From positions 186,001 to 250,000 of the forward strand of contig JAFKKV010000012.1 of assembly GCA_017304475.1 (NCBI GenBank): a stretch of DNA of 64,000 nt, written 5' to 3'. Position numbers and translations under genes: made by a program. Below, piece after piece: positions 26,941 to 34,484 of this stretch. Origin of the DNA: Hyphomicrobiales bacterium. Lineage in GTDB: Bacteria; Pseudomonadota; Alphaproteobacteria; Rhizobiales; Phreatobacteraceae. The stretch's first letter is position 1; each line of letters opens with the position of its first letter. A model generated the notes under the pieces. The model saw only the letters and a program-made list of their open reading frames with translations, had not been told where the DNA came from and did no database searches.

Positions 26941-28311
26941 CTACTGCATGCAATCGAGCGGCAGGACCACCGGGAAGGCGTAATCCTGCATGGTCGGCAG
27001 CCGGCGCGGCTCGCCCTGGGCGACTTCCGTGATCTCGACATTGTTGCGGCGCAGGAAGCGGGCGATGACGTCGCGCTGGATGCCGGTGCCGGGCCGTCCG
27101 GTGAATTGCGGGTCGTTGGCGATGCCCACCACCAGGCCGTTGCCGTCATAGATCGGCGCGCCCCAGGGTTCCTCGACCGCGCCTCCCTGGAACTGGAAGC
27201 GGCTCGGATCGCTGCCGGAACCGGTCGTCGCGGTGACCGTGCTGCCGACCACTGCCACCGCGCCGAGCGTGCGCCGCGCGGGATAGCCGACGATCACCAG
27301 GTTCTCGCCGACCCGCAATCCGGATGAGCCCAACCGGAACGGGGCGACCGGGCTGGTCAGATCGGGCACCCGGTAGAGCGCCAGGTCGAACTCGGCGTCT
27401 TCGGCCACCCGCACCATGGCGACCCGCTGGCCGCCCGGCCGTGCGATGGAAACCGCCGTGCAATTGCGCACCGAGTGGAAGGTGGTCAGGACATGGCCGA
27501 AGCGGCTGACATAGAAGCCGGTTCCCGACGAGATGACCTGGCCCGGCTGGGCGCGGGCGCCGATCGTGAGCTCGGGCATTTCGCAGAGGTTCTGGGCCTG
27601 GCGGGTCTCGCCGGCGCCGCCGGCGAAGACGAAGCGCAGGTTCCAGATGCAGCCGTGCTCGCTGGCGAGGCGCAGGTGGAACCGGCCGGCCGCGCGCAGG
27701 GTGCCGGTGCCGAGCCGGTCGAGCCCCCAGTCGGTGGCATTGGGCGCCTGGACGAAAAGCGACACGATGACCGCCGGCCCCTGGTTGATGATCATCGTAT
27801 CGGCGGCGCGCGGCGGCTGAGGGGGCTGCGGCGGTTGGGGCTGCGGCTGGGGTGGTTGCGGCGGCTGCGGCTGCGGCTGGGGCGGTTGCGGCGGATTGAT
27901 CGCCTGGTTGCCCTGCGGGAAGTTCGCATTGGCGCCGTCGAACACCACTTCGCTGATGTCGCAAAGCTCCTGCCGGCGTTTCTCCTCTTCCCGGCCGTTC
28001 TGGTAGATCACCTTGATGTCCCAGATGCAGCCACGCCCGCGCTCGGGCCGCAGCTCGCCGCGCTGGCCGGCGGCGATGGTCGCGCCATTGAGCCGGTCGC
28101 GGCCCCAATTGTCATCGCTCACCGGCGAGGCGTAGAGCCTGGTGATGGCGGTCGAATAGCGGTTGATGATGAAGACGTCGGGATTGTTGCGGTCGGTGGA
28201 GCGCTGCTGGGCATGGCTGTCGGATGCCGACAGCATGGCCGCGACGCTCAGCACGGCCGCCATGACGGGGCCAATTGCGACAAAGGTGCTCAGGACGCGT
28301 GCGAACCGCAT
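26941..28311 (-). CDS. Secreted protein: two Cys-pair domains, Pro/Gln linker, trypsin-fold domain lacking catalytic Ser
   Basis: Predicted protein of 456 residues with a Sec signal (to about residue 35, SHAQQ). Two related domains of about 80 residues follow (46-126 and 173-250), each with N..., WGxDRL, a Cys in GCIWDIK or GCIWNLR and a second Cys exactly 22 residues on (95/117 and 221/243). A Pro-Gln linker (140-167) lies between them. The C-terminal part (from about 258) is a trypsin-like chymotrypsin fold: TFHS with His279, EFDLALY with Asp309, and YDGNGLVVGI near the end. Where GNSGGP should stand it reads EPWGAPIYD, so the nucleophilic serine is Trp383. It is therefore probably a binding or scaffold protein, not a protease. 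Confidence 0.85.
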   Translation of the reverse strand: MRFARVLSTFVAIGPVMAAVLSVAAMLSASDSHAQQRSTDRNNPDVFIINRYSTAITRLYASPVSDDNWGRDRLNGATIAAGQRGELRPERGRGCIWDIKVIYQNGREEEKRRQELCDISEVVFDGANANFPQGNQAINPPQPPQPQPQPPQPPQPQPQPPQPPQPPRAADTMIINQGPAVIVSLFVQAPNATDWGLDRLGTGTLRAAGRFHLRLASEHGCIWNLRFVFAGGAGETRQAQNLCEMPELTIGARAQPGQVISSGTGFYVSRFGHVLTTFHSVRNCTAVSIARPGGQRVAMVRVAEDAEFDLALYRVPDLTSPVAPFRLGSSGLRVGENLVIVGYPARRTLGAVAVVGSTVTATTGSGSDPSRFQFQGGAVEEPWGAPIYDGNGLVVGIANDPQFTGRPGTGIQRDVIARFLRRNNVEITEVAQGEPRRLPTMQDYAFPVVLPLDCMQ

Positions 28312-28415
28312 CGACGAATGCCATCTGTTGATCGGTGGTTGAACTTAGACGTCGCGCCAGCGGCTGTCACGGCCCGCGGCGGGCATGCCCGGCCTGACCG
28401 GACCGGCGCCGGCCG

Positions 28416-28883
28416 TCAGGAGCCGCCGTCATTGGCGCGCTCGATCGTTCGCCGGCCATCGGCCGGCGGGGTCGGGCTGTCCCAGAAGCGGCTCAGCGCG
28501 CCGCGCACCGCGGTGGCTTCGCCGCCGGAGCAGCCCTTCTCGGCGAGGAAGGCCTTGGCATCCTGGTAGCCGGCCTCGACGGCGGCGGCCGCCCCTTGCG
28601 GACCGCGTGCCTGGTTGGCGTTCTTGACCCGCAGCCGGATGGTCTCGAAGGTCGGCATCGGCAGGAAGTCGCAATTGCTGTCGTACCAGAGGGTGAAACC
28701 GGCGAGGTAATAGGTCCGTTCGGTCCGGACCGACGCGCTGGTCTGCCGGAACAGGTCATGGATCCGGTCGTCGACCATGGCCTGGACGACCCGATCCTGG
28801 CGATAGGGCCCGGCCTCGACCGGAGCGGTGGCGAAGCCGGAGGCGATCGCAACCGTGGTCAGAAGCGTCAAGATGGCCGACAT
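28416..28883 (-). CDS. Small exported protein of unknown function
   Basis: Predicted protein of 155 residues with a Sec signal (LTLLTTVAIASGFATAPVEA, cleaved before GPYRQ). The mature part is mostly helical in appearance, with two cysteines (in DSNCDFL and EKGCSGG) that could form a disulfide. I do not recognise the family. The ATG at 28883 has a strong GGGAGCAGGA ribosome-binding site, and a member of the GCAAC-triplet promoter set lies at 28936-28985. It probably belongs to the same secreted regulon as the small proteins at 33537-34435. Confidence 0.75.
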   Translation of the reverse strand: MSAILTLLTTVAIASGFATAPVEAGPYRQDRVVQAMVDDRIHDLFRQTSASVRTERTYYLAGFTLWYDSNCDFLPMPTFETIRLRVKNANQARGPQGAAAAVEAGYQDAKAFLAEKGCSGGEATAVRGALSRFWDSPTPPADGRRTIERANDGGS

Positions 28884-28935
28884 GTCCTGCTCCCTGGTCA
28901 GGGCGGATCGGGGACCCGCTCCGTGTGCTTAGGGC

Positions 28936-28985
28936 TTAGCGAGCGGTTGCGATGTGCGGCATTGCACACCGTTGCGATCGGTTGC
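28936..28985 (-). promoter_or_regulatory. GCAAC-triplet promoter A (for the 28416-28883 gene)
   Basis: On the minus strand: GCAAC (28985-28981), GCAAC (28975-28971) and GCAATGCC (28965-28958), at exact 10-bp steps. After exactly 18 nt comes CTAA (28939-28936), the likely -10 region, about 53 nt before the start codon. An extra GCAAC lies in the spacer. Confidence 0.75.
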
Positions 28986-29175
28986 GATGGATGGACGGCG
29001 AGCGGTGGCCCGCCGGGCGCCTGGCGGTCCCGGCCGTGGTTCCCGCCGATTTGGCGTGCAGGGCGCAGTGCACCAGGACAGGGACGCGCCGCTGCGGGCG
29101 GCGATGGCAGAGCGCGACCATCGCGATGATCCATGGCAGGGCGGCCGCGAAGGCAAGAAGGGCAGTGATCCGCAT
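28936..29175 (-). CDS. Possible small membrane or exported protein
   Basis: 79 residues beginning MRITALLAFAAALPWIIAMV, a membrane or signal segment, then a basic, low-complexity tail. No family recognised. Support comes from the GGGAGCC ribosome-binding site before the ATG at 29175 and from promoter B of the GCAAC-triplet set 46 nt upstream. Against it, the C-terminal codons overlap promoter A of the next gene, and the tail does not look like a folded protein. The annotated end may be wrong, or the transcript may have another role. Confidence 0.45.
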   Translation of the reverse strand: MRITALLAFAAALPWIIAMVALCHRRPQRRVPVLVHCALHAKSAGTTAGTARRPAGHRSPSIHRNRSQRCAMPHIATAR

Positions 29176-29220
29176 GACAGGCTCCCGTCGCTCGAAGCGG
29201 TCGAACCGCTTGCGACCTGA

Positions 29221-29270
29221 TTAGGCGGGAGGCCCTCGGCTGGGCATTGCTGGATGTTGCTGCGGGTTGC
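29221..29270 (-). promoter_or_regulatory. GCAAC-triplet promoter B
   Basis: On the minus strand: GCAAC (29270-29266), GCAAC (29260-29256) and GCAATGCC (29250-29243) at 10-bp steps, then exactly 18 nt and CTAA (29224-29221). It lies 46 nt upstream of the ATG at 29175. Confidence 0.75.
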
Positions 29271-29400
29271 GATCGGTGGGGTCCGGCGGCGGACGAAAAA
29301 GACCTCGCGCGTGTCCGTCGGGACATCGGCGAGGTCTGTCGGGACTGGCCGGCCCGATCAGGCCGGCACGGTCGGGCCGTGATGCGCGGCCGGGCTCTCG

Positions 29401-30321
29401 TCAGGCGATCTTGGCCTCGCGCACGACATAGTCGCTGCCGCAGAAGCCGACGGCATTGGCATGGCTCTTGGCCAGGCGGGCGAGATTGGTCAGGAAGCGG
29501 GCGGTCTCCTCCTCGTCGAGGGGGGCTGCCTGCGGATTGCCGCCGCGCGGATCGAGCCGGCCGAGGATATCCGGGTTGCGCACCACGATGGCGGTCAGCC
29601 GGAACCGGCCGGGAATCGGCTGAACCGGCTTCGGCTCGCGCATCAGCAGAATGCGGCCGGCCTCGACCGTCGGTTCGAACGGCGAGGGCAGCCAGCGCAC
29701 GACGTCCTGGAAGGTCATGTCCCAGATCCGCCCGCCGAGCATGGAGGGATCGCGCGAGAACATGACATAGACCTTCAGGGCCCCGGCATCGGCGGGAATG
29801 CCGTCAATGGCGAACAGCCCCTTGTGCCGGCCGATCTCGAAGACCGGCGGCCCGGATGCCGCCGCCGAGGCACCCTCGAAGAAGCGGGTCGAGCCATATT
29901 GCTCGATGGCGACCTGCAGGCTGCCGGGCGCATTGGGGGCATCGGGCGAGAATTCGCGCACCAGCGCCTTGTGGGTGCGATCGAGCACGTCCTGGTCGAT
30001 CACCTCGGTGGTGTCGATCAGCTGGCGGGTGAAGGACAGAACCGGGGCCTCGAAATCATGCGGCCGGAAGGAATAGCCCGGCAGTTCCGACCGGCCGGCC
30101 GCGCCGCGCACGACGGCGACCCGCTTGTTCACGACATCGGCGAGTTCGCCCGCGACGTCGGGCTCGCAGCCATAATCGCCGCGCAGCATCTTGGAGAATT
30201 TGGACGGGCCGTCGTCCGGCCCCCACAGCCTGGTGGCGATCTCGGCATTGGATTGCGGCAGGCGCAGGAGCTCGCGGACGGCAAGCCATTTCAGGAAAAG
30301 ATTGGGAATAGCGTTGGCCAT
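29401..30321 (-). CDS. Cytoplasmic protein with N-terminal helix-turn-helix-like region, function unknown
   Basis: Predicted protein of 306 residues without signal peptide or membrane segment. Residues 20-70 (SNAEIATRLWG, then SKFSKMLRGDYG, PDVAGELADVVNK) have the spacing of a lambda-repressor/XRE helix-turn-helix, although no exact family match is claimed. The C-terminal 200 residues are of unknown type, with WDMTFQDVVRWLPSPFEP and a single Cys in GFCGSDYV. It is divergent from the secreted caspase-like gene at 30496, and a GCAAC triplet lies in the shared intergenic region. It could be the local regulator; that is inference. Confidence 0.65.
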   Translation of the reverse strand: MANAIPNLFLKWLAVRELLRLPQSNAEIATRLWGPDDGPSKFSKMLRGDYGCEPDVAGELADVVNKRVAVVRGAAGRSELPGYSFRPHDFEAPVLSFTRQLIDTTEVIDQDVLDRTHKALVREFSPDAPNAPGSLQVAIEQYGSTRFFEGASAAASGPPVFEIGRHKGLFAIDGIPADAGALKVYVMFSRDPSMLGGRIWDMTFQDVVRWLPSPFEPTVEAGRILLMREPKPVQPIPGRFRLTAIVVRNPDILGRLDPRGGNPQAAPLDEEETARFLTNLARLAKSHANAVGFCGSDYVVREAKIA

Positions 30322-30394
30322 CGTTTCGTCTCCGGTTCACGGACCCCAATCAGCCAGATCACGCGCCCCCGGAAAAGACCGAAGGCAAGGCCCT

Positions 30395-30422
30395 GCAACA
30401 CGCTGCAAGACGCCGCAATTCC
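30395..30422 (+). promoter_or_regulatory. GCAAC-triplet element E (for the secreted caspase-like gene)
   Basis: On the plus strand: GCAAC (30395-30399), GCAAG (30405-30409) and GCAATTCC (30415-30422), again at exact 10-bp steps. Eighteen nt further on the sequence is GCAT rather than CTAA, so the -10 is weaker than in the other four. It lies about 75 nt before the ATG at 30496, the same relative place as in the other promoters. Confidence 0.6.
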
Positions 30423-30495
30423 GGCTGGGCGGCGCCCGCGGCATCGTTCGTCCAGACAGCGACGACGCCTGTCGCACCAGGATGGAGTTCCGAAC

Positions 30496-31554
30496 ATGCG
30501 CAGTCGTAGCCTTATCGTAACGCTTCTCGCCGCCCTGTCACTCGTCTTGGCCGCGCCCGGCGCCTTTGCCGGCGAACGCGTGGCCCTCGCGATCGGGGTT
30601 TCCGCCTATCGCTCCTCGCCCTTGCCCAGCCCGGTGAAGGACGCGACCGAGGTCGCCCAGACGCTGGCCGGCTTCGGTTTTTCGGTGACCCTCGCCAAGG
30701 ATCCGAACTCGGAGGATTTCAAGGCCGCAGTCGATGCCTTCATCACCAAGGCGCGCGGCGCCGAGGCGGCGGTGGTCTATTTCTCCGGCCATGGCCTGCA
30801 GGTCAATGGCGAGGTCTATATGATGGCGAGCGACACCCGCTCGGACCGTCCGGAAATCTTCCAGCGCGACGATTTCACGGTCAACGGCATCCTCGATCGC
30901 CTGCAGGCCGCCGGCGTCGATTTCAAATTCGTCATCGTCGACGCCTGCCGCAGCAATCCCTTCCTGGATGCCGAAGGCCGCAGCGCGCTGGCCATCGCCA
31001 ATGCCGGCCGTGCCGAGCGCCGCCGCCCCGCGACCAATGCGCTGGTCAGCTTCGCCTCCGCCTCGGGCCAGCTGTCGCAGGACTGGGGCGGCTCGATCGG
31101 CCTGAGCCTCTATACCTCGGCCCTGCTCGACGTCATGCGCCGCAACGAACGCATCGAGGTGCGTGACCTGACCCAGCAGACGCGGGCCCTGGTCGAGCAG
31201 CGCGTCGCCAGCCGCGGCGCCAATGCCCAGAACCCCTGGGAAGGCTCCTCGCTGGTGCGCCCGATCCACTTCGAGCGCCGCGCGGCGGGCCCGGTCGTCG
31301 CCTTCCTCGCCGGCCAGGAGCGGGGCTCGCTCGATCGCCGCGACGGCCGCATGGCGTCGCTCGAGCGCCAGCCGCGCCAGCCCATGGCCCGTGCCGACGA
31401 GAGCGACATCAATGTCAGCCGCCGCGCCGCCACGACCAGCAGCCGTGCCTGGGAATACAATGTCGCCGGGACCCAGGACCGCGACGGGTCGCGCGCCGAC
31501 CGGCGCAGCGCGCTCAGCTCCGGCGGCCGCTACGGCATGGCCGAATGGCGCTGA
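30496..31554 (+). CDS. Secreted caspase-family (C14/metacaspase-like) protein
   Basis: Predicted protein of 352 residues. Sec signal LIVTLLAALSLVLAAPGAFA, then a caspase-fold p20-like domain: RVALAIGVSAYR, VVYFSGHGLQ with catalytic His99, and FVIVDACRSNPF with catalytic Cys151. The last 90 residues are Arg- and Ser-rich and look disordered. It should be a periplasmic or secreted cysteine peptidase with basic-residue preference, as is usual for bacterial orthocaspases. The ATG at 30496 has GGAG 8 nt upstream; the open frame further left is antisense to the neighbouring gene and is not used. Converges on the second caspase-like gene. Confidence 0.9.
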   Translation: MRSRSLIVTLLAALSLVLAAPGAFAGERVALAIGVSAYRSSPLPSPVKDATEVAQTLAGFGFSVTLAKDPNSEDFKAAVDAFITKARGAEAAVVYFSGHGLQVNGEVYMMASDTRSDRPEIFQRDDFTVNGILDRLQAAGVDFKFVIVDACRSNPFLDAEGRSALAIANAGRAERRRPATNALVSFASASGQLSQDWGGSIGLSLYTSALLDVMRRNERIEVRDLTQQTRALVEQRVASRGANAQNPWEGSSLVRPIHFERRAAGPVVAFLAGQERGSLDRRDGRMASLERQPRQPMARADESDINVSRRAATTSSRAWEYNVAGTQDRDGSRADRRSALSSGGRYGMAEWR

Positions 31555-31576
31555 ACGCTACCAAGGGCAGATGAAG

Positions 31577-31608
31577 AAGGCCTCGCGGCGCATCGCCGCG
31601 GGGCCTTT
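31577..31608. terminator. Hairpin between convergent caspase-like genes
   Basis: AAGGCC-T-CGCGGCG / CGCCGCG-G-GGCCTT with a 3-nt loop, a stem of 13 base pairs interrupted once. It sits 23 nt after the first caspase-like stop and touches the stop of the second, so it can serve both strands. The T-tract is short. Confidence 0.6.
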
Positions 31609-33395
31609 CACCATAAGGCCATGGCAAGGCAGTAATCGGCGTTTTCCAGCACCGTCGTCTCGGCCGGACAGGCCGTCAGCCGCCGATAGGCGGTGAGCGA
31701 AATGGGGCCGGTGCCGGTGTCGGAACTGGACAGGCGCTCGTGACCGAGCGCCGTCGGCGTCACCAGGCCGAGATTGCCGGCGCCGGCCAGGCAGTAGCCG
31801 GCGAACGGAAATTGCGCCGACGAGGTGGCGCAGTCGGCCGAGGTCTTGGGAGCCAGGGTGGCCGTACCGGTCGCCGCGCCCGTGATGGTCAGGCCGGTGG
31901 TGCCGGGTGCAGCGGTCAGCCAGGACGGGCTGACCGGGGCAAGGCAGGCGGCCTCCGCCTCGAACAGGGCGCCGGCCGGGCAGCGCTCGCCCGATTTGGT
32001 CGTGACCTTCAGGTCGATGGCACCGGCGAGCGGCGCCGTCAGGCGCCCGCCGTCCCAGATCGCTCCGATCGGCCGGCCGGATTTGAGGCAGTAGAGGCCG
32101 TCGAGCACCCGGGTCCAGCCGTCGCGACAGGGCTGGCCCGGCTGTGCACGCCAGATGAGCGCCTCGTCGGCGGCGACCGGCCAGGATTCGGGATTGCCGG
32201 CATCGACGGCAAGCCTGGCGGGCCAGAGCGCGTAGCCGGCGGCCAGGCCCGCGAGCAGCAGGGCCGCCCCCGCCATCAGGACAGGGCGCGCGCCGGAAAG
32301 CCGCCGGCCGTGATCCGCCTCGATCTCGTGCAAGGGCTGCGGAACCTGGCTGACGAGGCGCGCCGGCAGCGCCGGCGCAGGCGGCGGGGCGACAGGGATC
32401 AGGGGGACGGGTGCCGGGGCGATGGGGGGCGGGGCAAGGGTCGCGGCTGTGGCGAGGCTCGCCATGCTGCCGATACCGGCCAGTGACGGCCCCGGTTCGA
32501 CGGCCGGCGCCACGATGGCTCCGCGCGTCGGCGCCATCTCGACGGCCGCCGGCACGGTCTGCGATGGCGCGGGTTGGGGCGGCGGGACTTGAGGCGGCGG
32601 GGGTGCGACTTCGGCGACCGGCGGCGGCGCGGGCGGTGGTGGTTCCACCACAGGCATGAGAACGAGCGGCGCGATCGCGCCCTGGACGAACAAAGCCGGC
32701 CGCTGGCTGTTGCCGGTCGACTGCGCCACGTCGCGCGACACCGAAAAGAAGATCTCCTCCAGCCGACGGTTCGGCTCGAGCAGGTGGCGCACGAGAGCGC
32801 CGGCATAGGGGCTGTTGTCGCCGGAGCCGTCGTCGGCGACCTGTCCGGCGGCGGTGGAAAAGACCACCAGCGTGCCGTCGGGCAGGTTCTGGATCGACGC
32901 CAGCCCCTGGGTCATGCCGCCGCCGGTGTCGCGCACGGCGCTGTCGCGGCAGGCGTCCAGCACGATCACATTGGCGAGCGACCGGGTCCGGGCCAGTTCC
33001 TCGACCAGGTAGTCGACCAGGATGGCGCCGCTTTTCAGGTAGCGCGTATCGGGAATATGGGCATCGATCGGCACCAGGTAATTGGCGCCCTGGTGCTGGA
33101 TGCCGTGCCCGGCGAAATAGAAGAAGCCGACCGCGTCCGGGCCGGCCTTTTCCAGGCGTTCGCCGAGCCGGACGATCGCCGTCTCGAGAATGGTCTTGCC
33201 GGCGTCGATCGCCAGTTCGGTGTCGAAACCCAGCTTGTCGAGGGCCGACGCGACCAGCCGGGCGTCACGGGCGGGGTTCTCGAGGCGGTTGGTCCGATAG
33301 GCGCCATTGCCGACGACCAGCGCGACCCGTGGCGACGGGGGCGCGGCCGGGGCTGTCCAACCTGAATCGTCGTCGCCGAAAAACCGAGGGGGCAT
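31608..33395 (-). CDS. Caspase-family protein with membrane anchor and four C-terminal Cys-pair repeats
   Basis: Predicted protein of 595 residues from the ATG at 33395. Residues 20-245 form a caspase domain: RVALVVGNGAYR, FFYFAGHGIQHQG with His97, and VIVLDACRDSA with Cys149. A Pro-rich stretch (250-345) follows, then a single membrane helix (371-391, PVLMAGAALLLAGLAAGYAL). There is no signal peptide, so the peptidase faces the cytoplasm and the tail the periplasm. The tail has four cysteine pairs spaced 12-13 residues (CRDGW..YC, CPAGA..AC, CATSS..YC, CPAET..YC). The upstream frame to 33458 lacks family similarity. No good ribosome-binding site is seen. Confidence 0.87.
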   Translation of the reverse strand: MPPRFFGDDDSGWTAPAAPPSPRVALVVGNGAYRTNRLENPARDARLVASALDKLGFDTELAIDAGKTILETAIVRLGERLEKAGPDAVGFFYFAGHGIQHQGANYLVPIDAHIPDTRYLKSGAILVDYLVEELARTRSLANVIVLDACRDSAVRDTGGGMTQGLASIQNLPDGTLVVFSTAAGQVADDGSGDNSPYAGALVRHLLEPNRRLEEIFFSVSRDVAQSTGNSQRPALFVQGAIAPLVLMPVVEPPPPAPPPVAEVAPPPPQVPPPQPAPSQTVPAAVEMAPTRGAIVAPAVEPGPSLAGIGSMASLATAATLAPPPIAPAPVPLIPVAPPPAPALPARLVSQVPQPLHEIEADHGRRLSGARPVLMAGAALLLAGLAAGYALWPARLAVDAGNPESWPVAADEALIWRAQPGQPCRDGWTRVLDGLYCLKSGRPIGAIWDGGRLTAPLAGAIDLKVTTKSGERCPAGALFEAEAACLAPVSPSWLTAAPGTTGLTITGAATGTATLAPKTSADCATSSAQFPFAGYCLAGAGNLGLVTPTALGHERLSSSDTGTGPISLTAYRRLTACPAETTVLENADYCLAMALW

Positions 33396-33536
33396 GACAC
33401 ATGGGGTCGCTACTGACCGAAGGGCACCAAGAATAGATCGCCCGCCCCGCCGATTCAACGACCTGTCCGGTTCGGCTTCCTCCGATGCGCCTCATGACCG
33501 GCCGGTTCGGCCGTGTCTTGCCCTGTCGCGGCCGTG

Positions 33537-33842
33537 TCAAACCGGAGCCAAGGTCTGGAAGCGGTCGGGCATCCGCTTGGCTTCGGCGGTGCCGAAGAAG
33601 CGCTGCGGGCTGCGCGGCAGGCGTTGTGCGCGCGGGCTGGCGGTGGCGAGGCGGTAGTCGTCGGGGCTCTCGACGACCGGGCGGGTGGCGGTGCCGTGAT
33701 GGGCCGCGGCGGCTTCGCCATGGGCCGAGGTGAGGATGCCGGTGACGAGAGCAAGGCAGGCCAGCGTGGAGAACAGGACCGAGGCGCGGCGCGGATCGAT
33801 CCGGCTGATGATGCCTGCCTTCGGTTGCTGGGTGGTGGTCAT
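33537..33842 (-). CDS. Small exported protein of unknown function
   Basis: Predicted protein of 101 residues. After about 20 polar N-terminal residues there is a hydrophobic segment (SVLFSTLACLALVTGILTSA), then a short mature part rich in Arg, Pro and Ser with PDDYRLATASPRAQ and FGTAEAKRMPDRF. It could be exported or anchored by its N-terminus. No family recognised. Start ATG at 33842; the upstream open frame to 34076 crosses promoter D and is rejected. The promoter places it in the GCAAC-triplet set. Confidence 0.65.
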   Translation of the reverse strand: MTTTQQPKAGIISRIDPRRASVLFSTLACLALVTGILTSAHGEAAAAHHGTATRPVVESPDDYRLATASPRAQRLPRSPQRFFGTAEAKRMPDRFQTLAPV

Positions 33843-33898
33843 GGCTCGATCTCGCTGGGTCCTGGCCACGTCGAAAGCGTGGGTCGATGAGGACAGGC

Positions 33899-33948
33899 TT
33901 AGCGGGATGGCCGGCTTTGCGGCATTGCGCGGGGTTGCAGCGGGTTGA
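33899..33948 (-). promoter_or_regulatory. GCAAC-triplet promoter D
   Basis: On the minus strand: TCAAC (33948-33944), GCAAC (33938-33934) and GCAATGCC (33928-33921) at 10-bp steps, then exactly 18 nt and CTAA (33902-33899). It lies 56 nt upstream of the ATG at 33842. Confidence 0.75.
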
Positions 33949-34036
33949 AGGGAGTTTCGCGTGGTGGCGGCCCCATGCGCCGCAAGGGAGCGCCGAAACG
34001 GCTGCGACCCGCCGGGCGGCAGCCACGGCGGGTCGC

Positions 34037-34056
34037 GGGGGGGGGCGGGGAGGGGG
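34037..34056 (+). other. G-run tract (possible quadruplex or slippery site)
   Basis: Nine consecutive G, then C, four G, A, five G on the plus strand, in the gap between the small protein at 34073-34435 and promoter D. The nearest minus-strand transcript carries the C-rich complement. Long homopolymer runs like this are unusual in the window. Confidence 0.6.
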
Positions 34057-34072
34057 ACAGGCACCGGGCCCG

Positions 34073-34435
34073 TCACTCGTTCAGGGTGTAGCGGCCGAGC
34101 CGGCAGATGTTGATGCGGCGCTTCTCGACGATGTCGCCATCGGCGAACTTGAACTTGAAGTCATAGACGCAATCGGGCCGGCCGTCGGTCATGTTGATAT
34201 TGATGCTGCGGCCGGCGGCGAGCGTGTTGTCGCCGAGAATGTCGTTCTCCCAGTTGGAGACGCTGGGCGGCGAGGCCCAGAACGAATGCAGCTCGACGCC
34301 GGTATTGTTGACCAGGCGGAACGAACAGGTCTCTTCGCCACGGTCACAGGCGCTTGCGGCGCCCGTGCCGGCCATCAGGGCGGCGGCAAAGGCAAGACCT
34401 GCGATGGTGGAGCGGCGAAAGCGATGGAACGACAT
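34073..34435 (-). CDS. Small secreted single-domain protein (same Cys-pair domain as in the 26941-28311 protein)
   Basis: Predicted protein of 120 residues with a Sec signal (IAGLAFAAALMAGTGAASA, cleaved before CDRGE). The mature part is one copy of the domain found twice in the trypsin-fold protein: RLVNNTGVEL, SNWENDILGDNTLAAG, then Cys89 in DCVYDFKFKFADG and Cys111 in INICRLG. The 22-residue distance between the cysteines is the same in all three copies. Ribosome-binding site GAGGAG is strong; promoter C of the GCAAC set lies about 50 nt upstream. The domain's function is unknown to me. Confidence 0.82.
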   Translation of the reverse strand: MSFHRFRRSTIAGLAFAAALMAGTGAASACDRGEETCSFRLVNNTGVELHSFWASPPSVSNWENDILGDNTLAAGRSININMTDGRPDCVYDFKFKFADGDIVEKRRINICRLGRYTLNE

Positions 34436-34484
34436 GACGATCTCCTCTTTGGCTGGACAGCGTCGCGCGCTGTTGAGGAGATGT

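Noticed and set aside
27830..27895. Short tandem repeat resembling a CRISPR-like or satellite repeat
   Set aside because: It encodes the Pro/Gln linker (residues 140-167) of the trypsin-fold protein and is in frame.
29461..30495. Extending the secreted caspase-like gene to an upstream start at 29461
   Set aside because: The extension is antisense to the helix-turn-helix-like gene and would remove the clear signal peptide starting at 30496.
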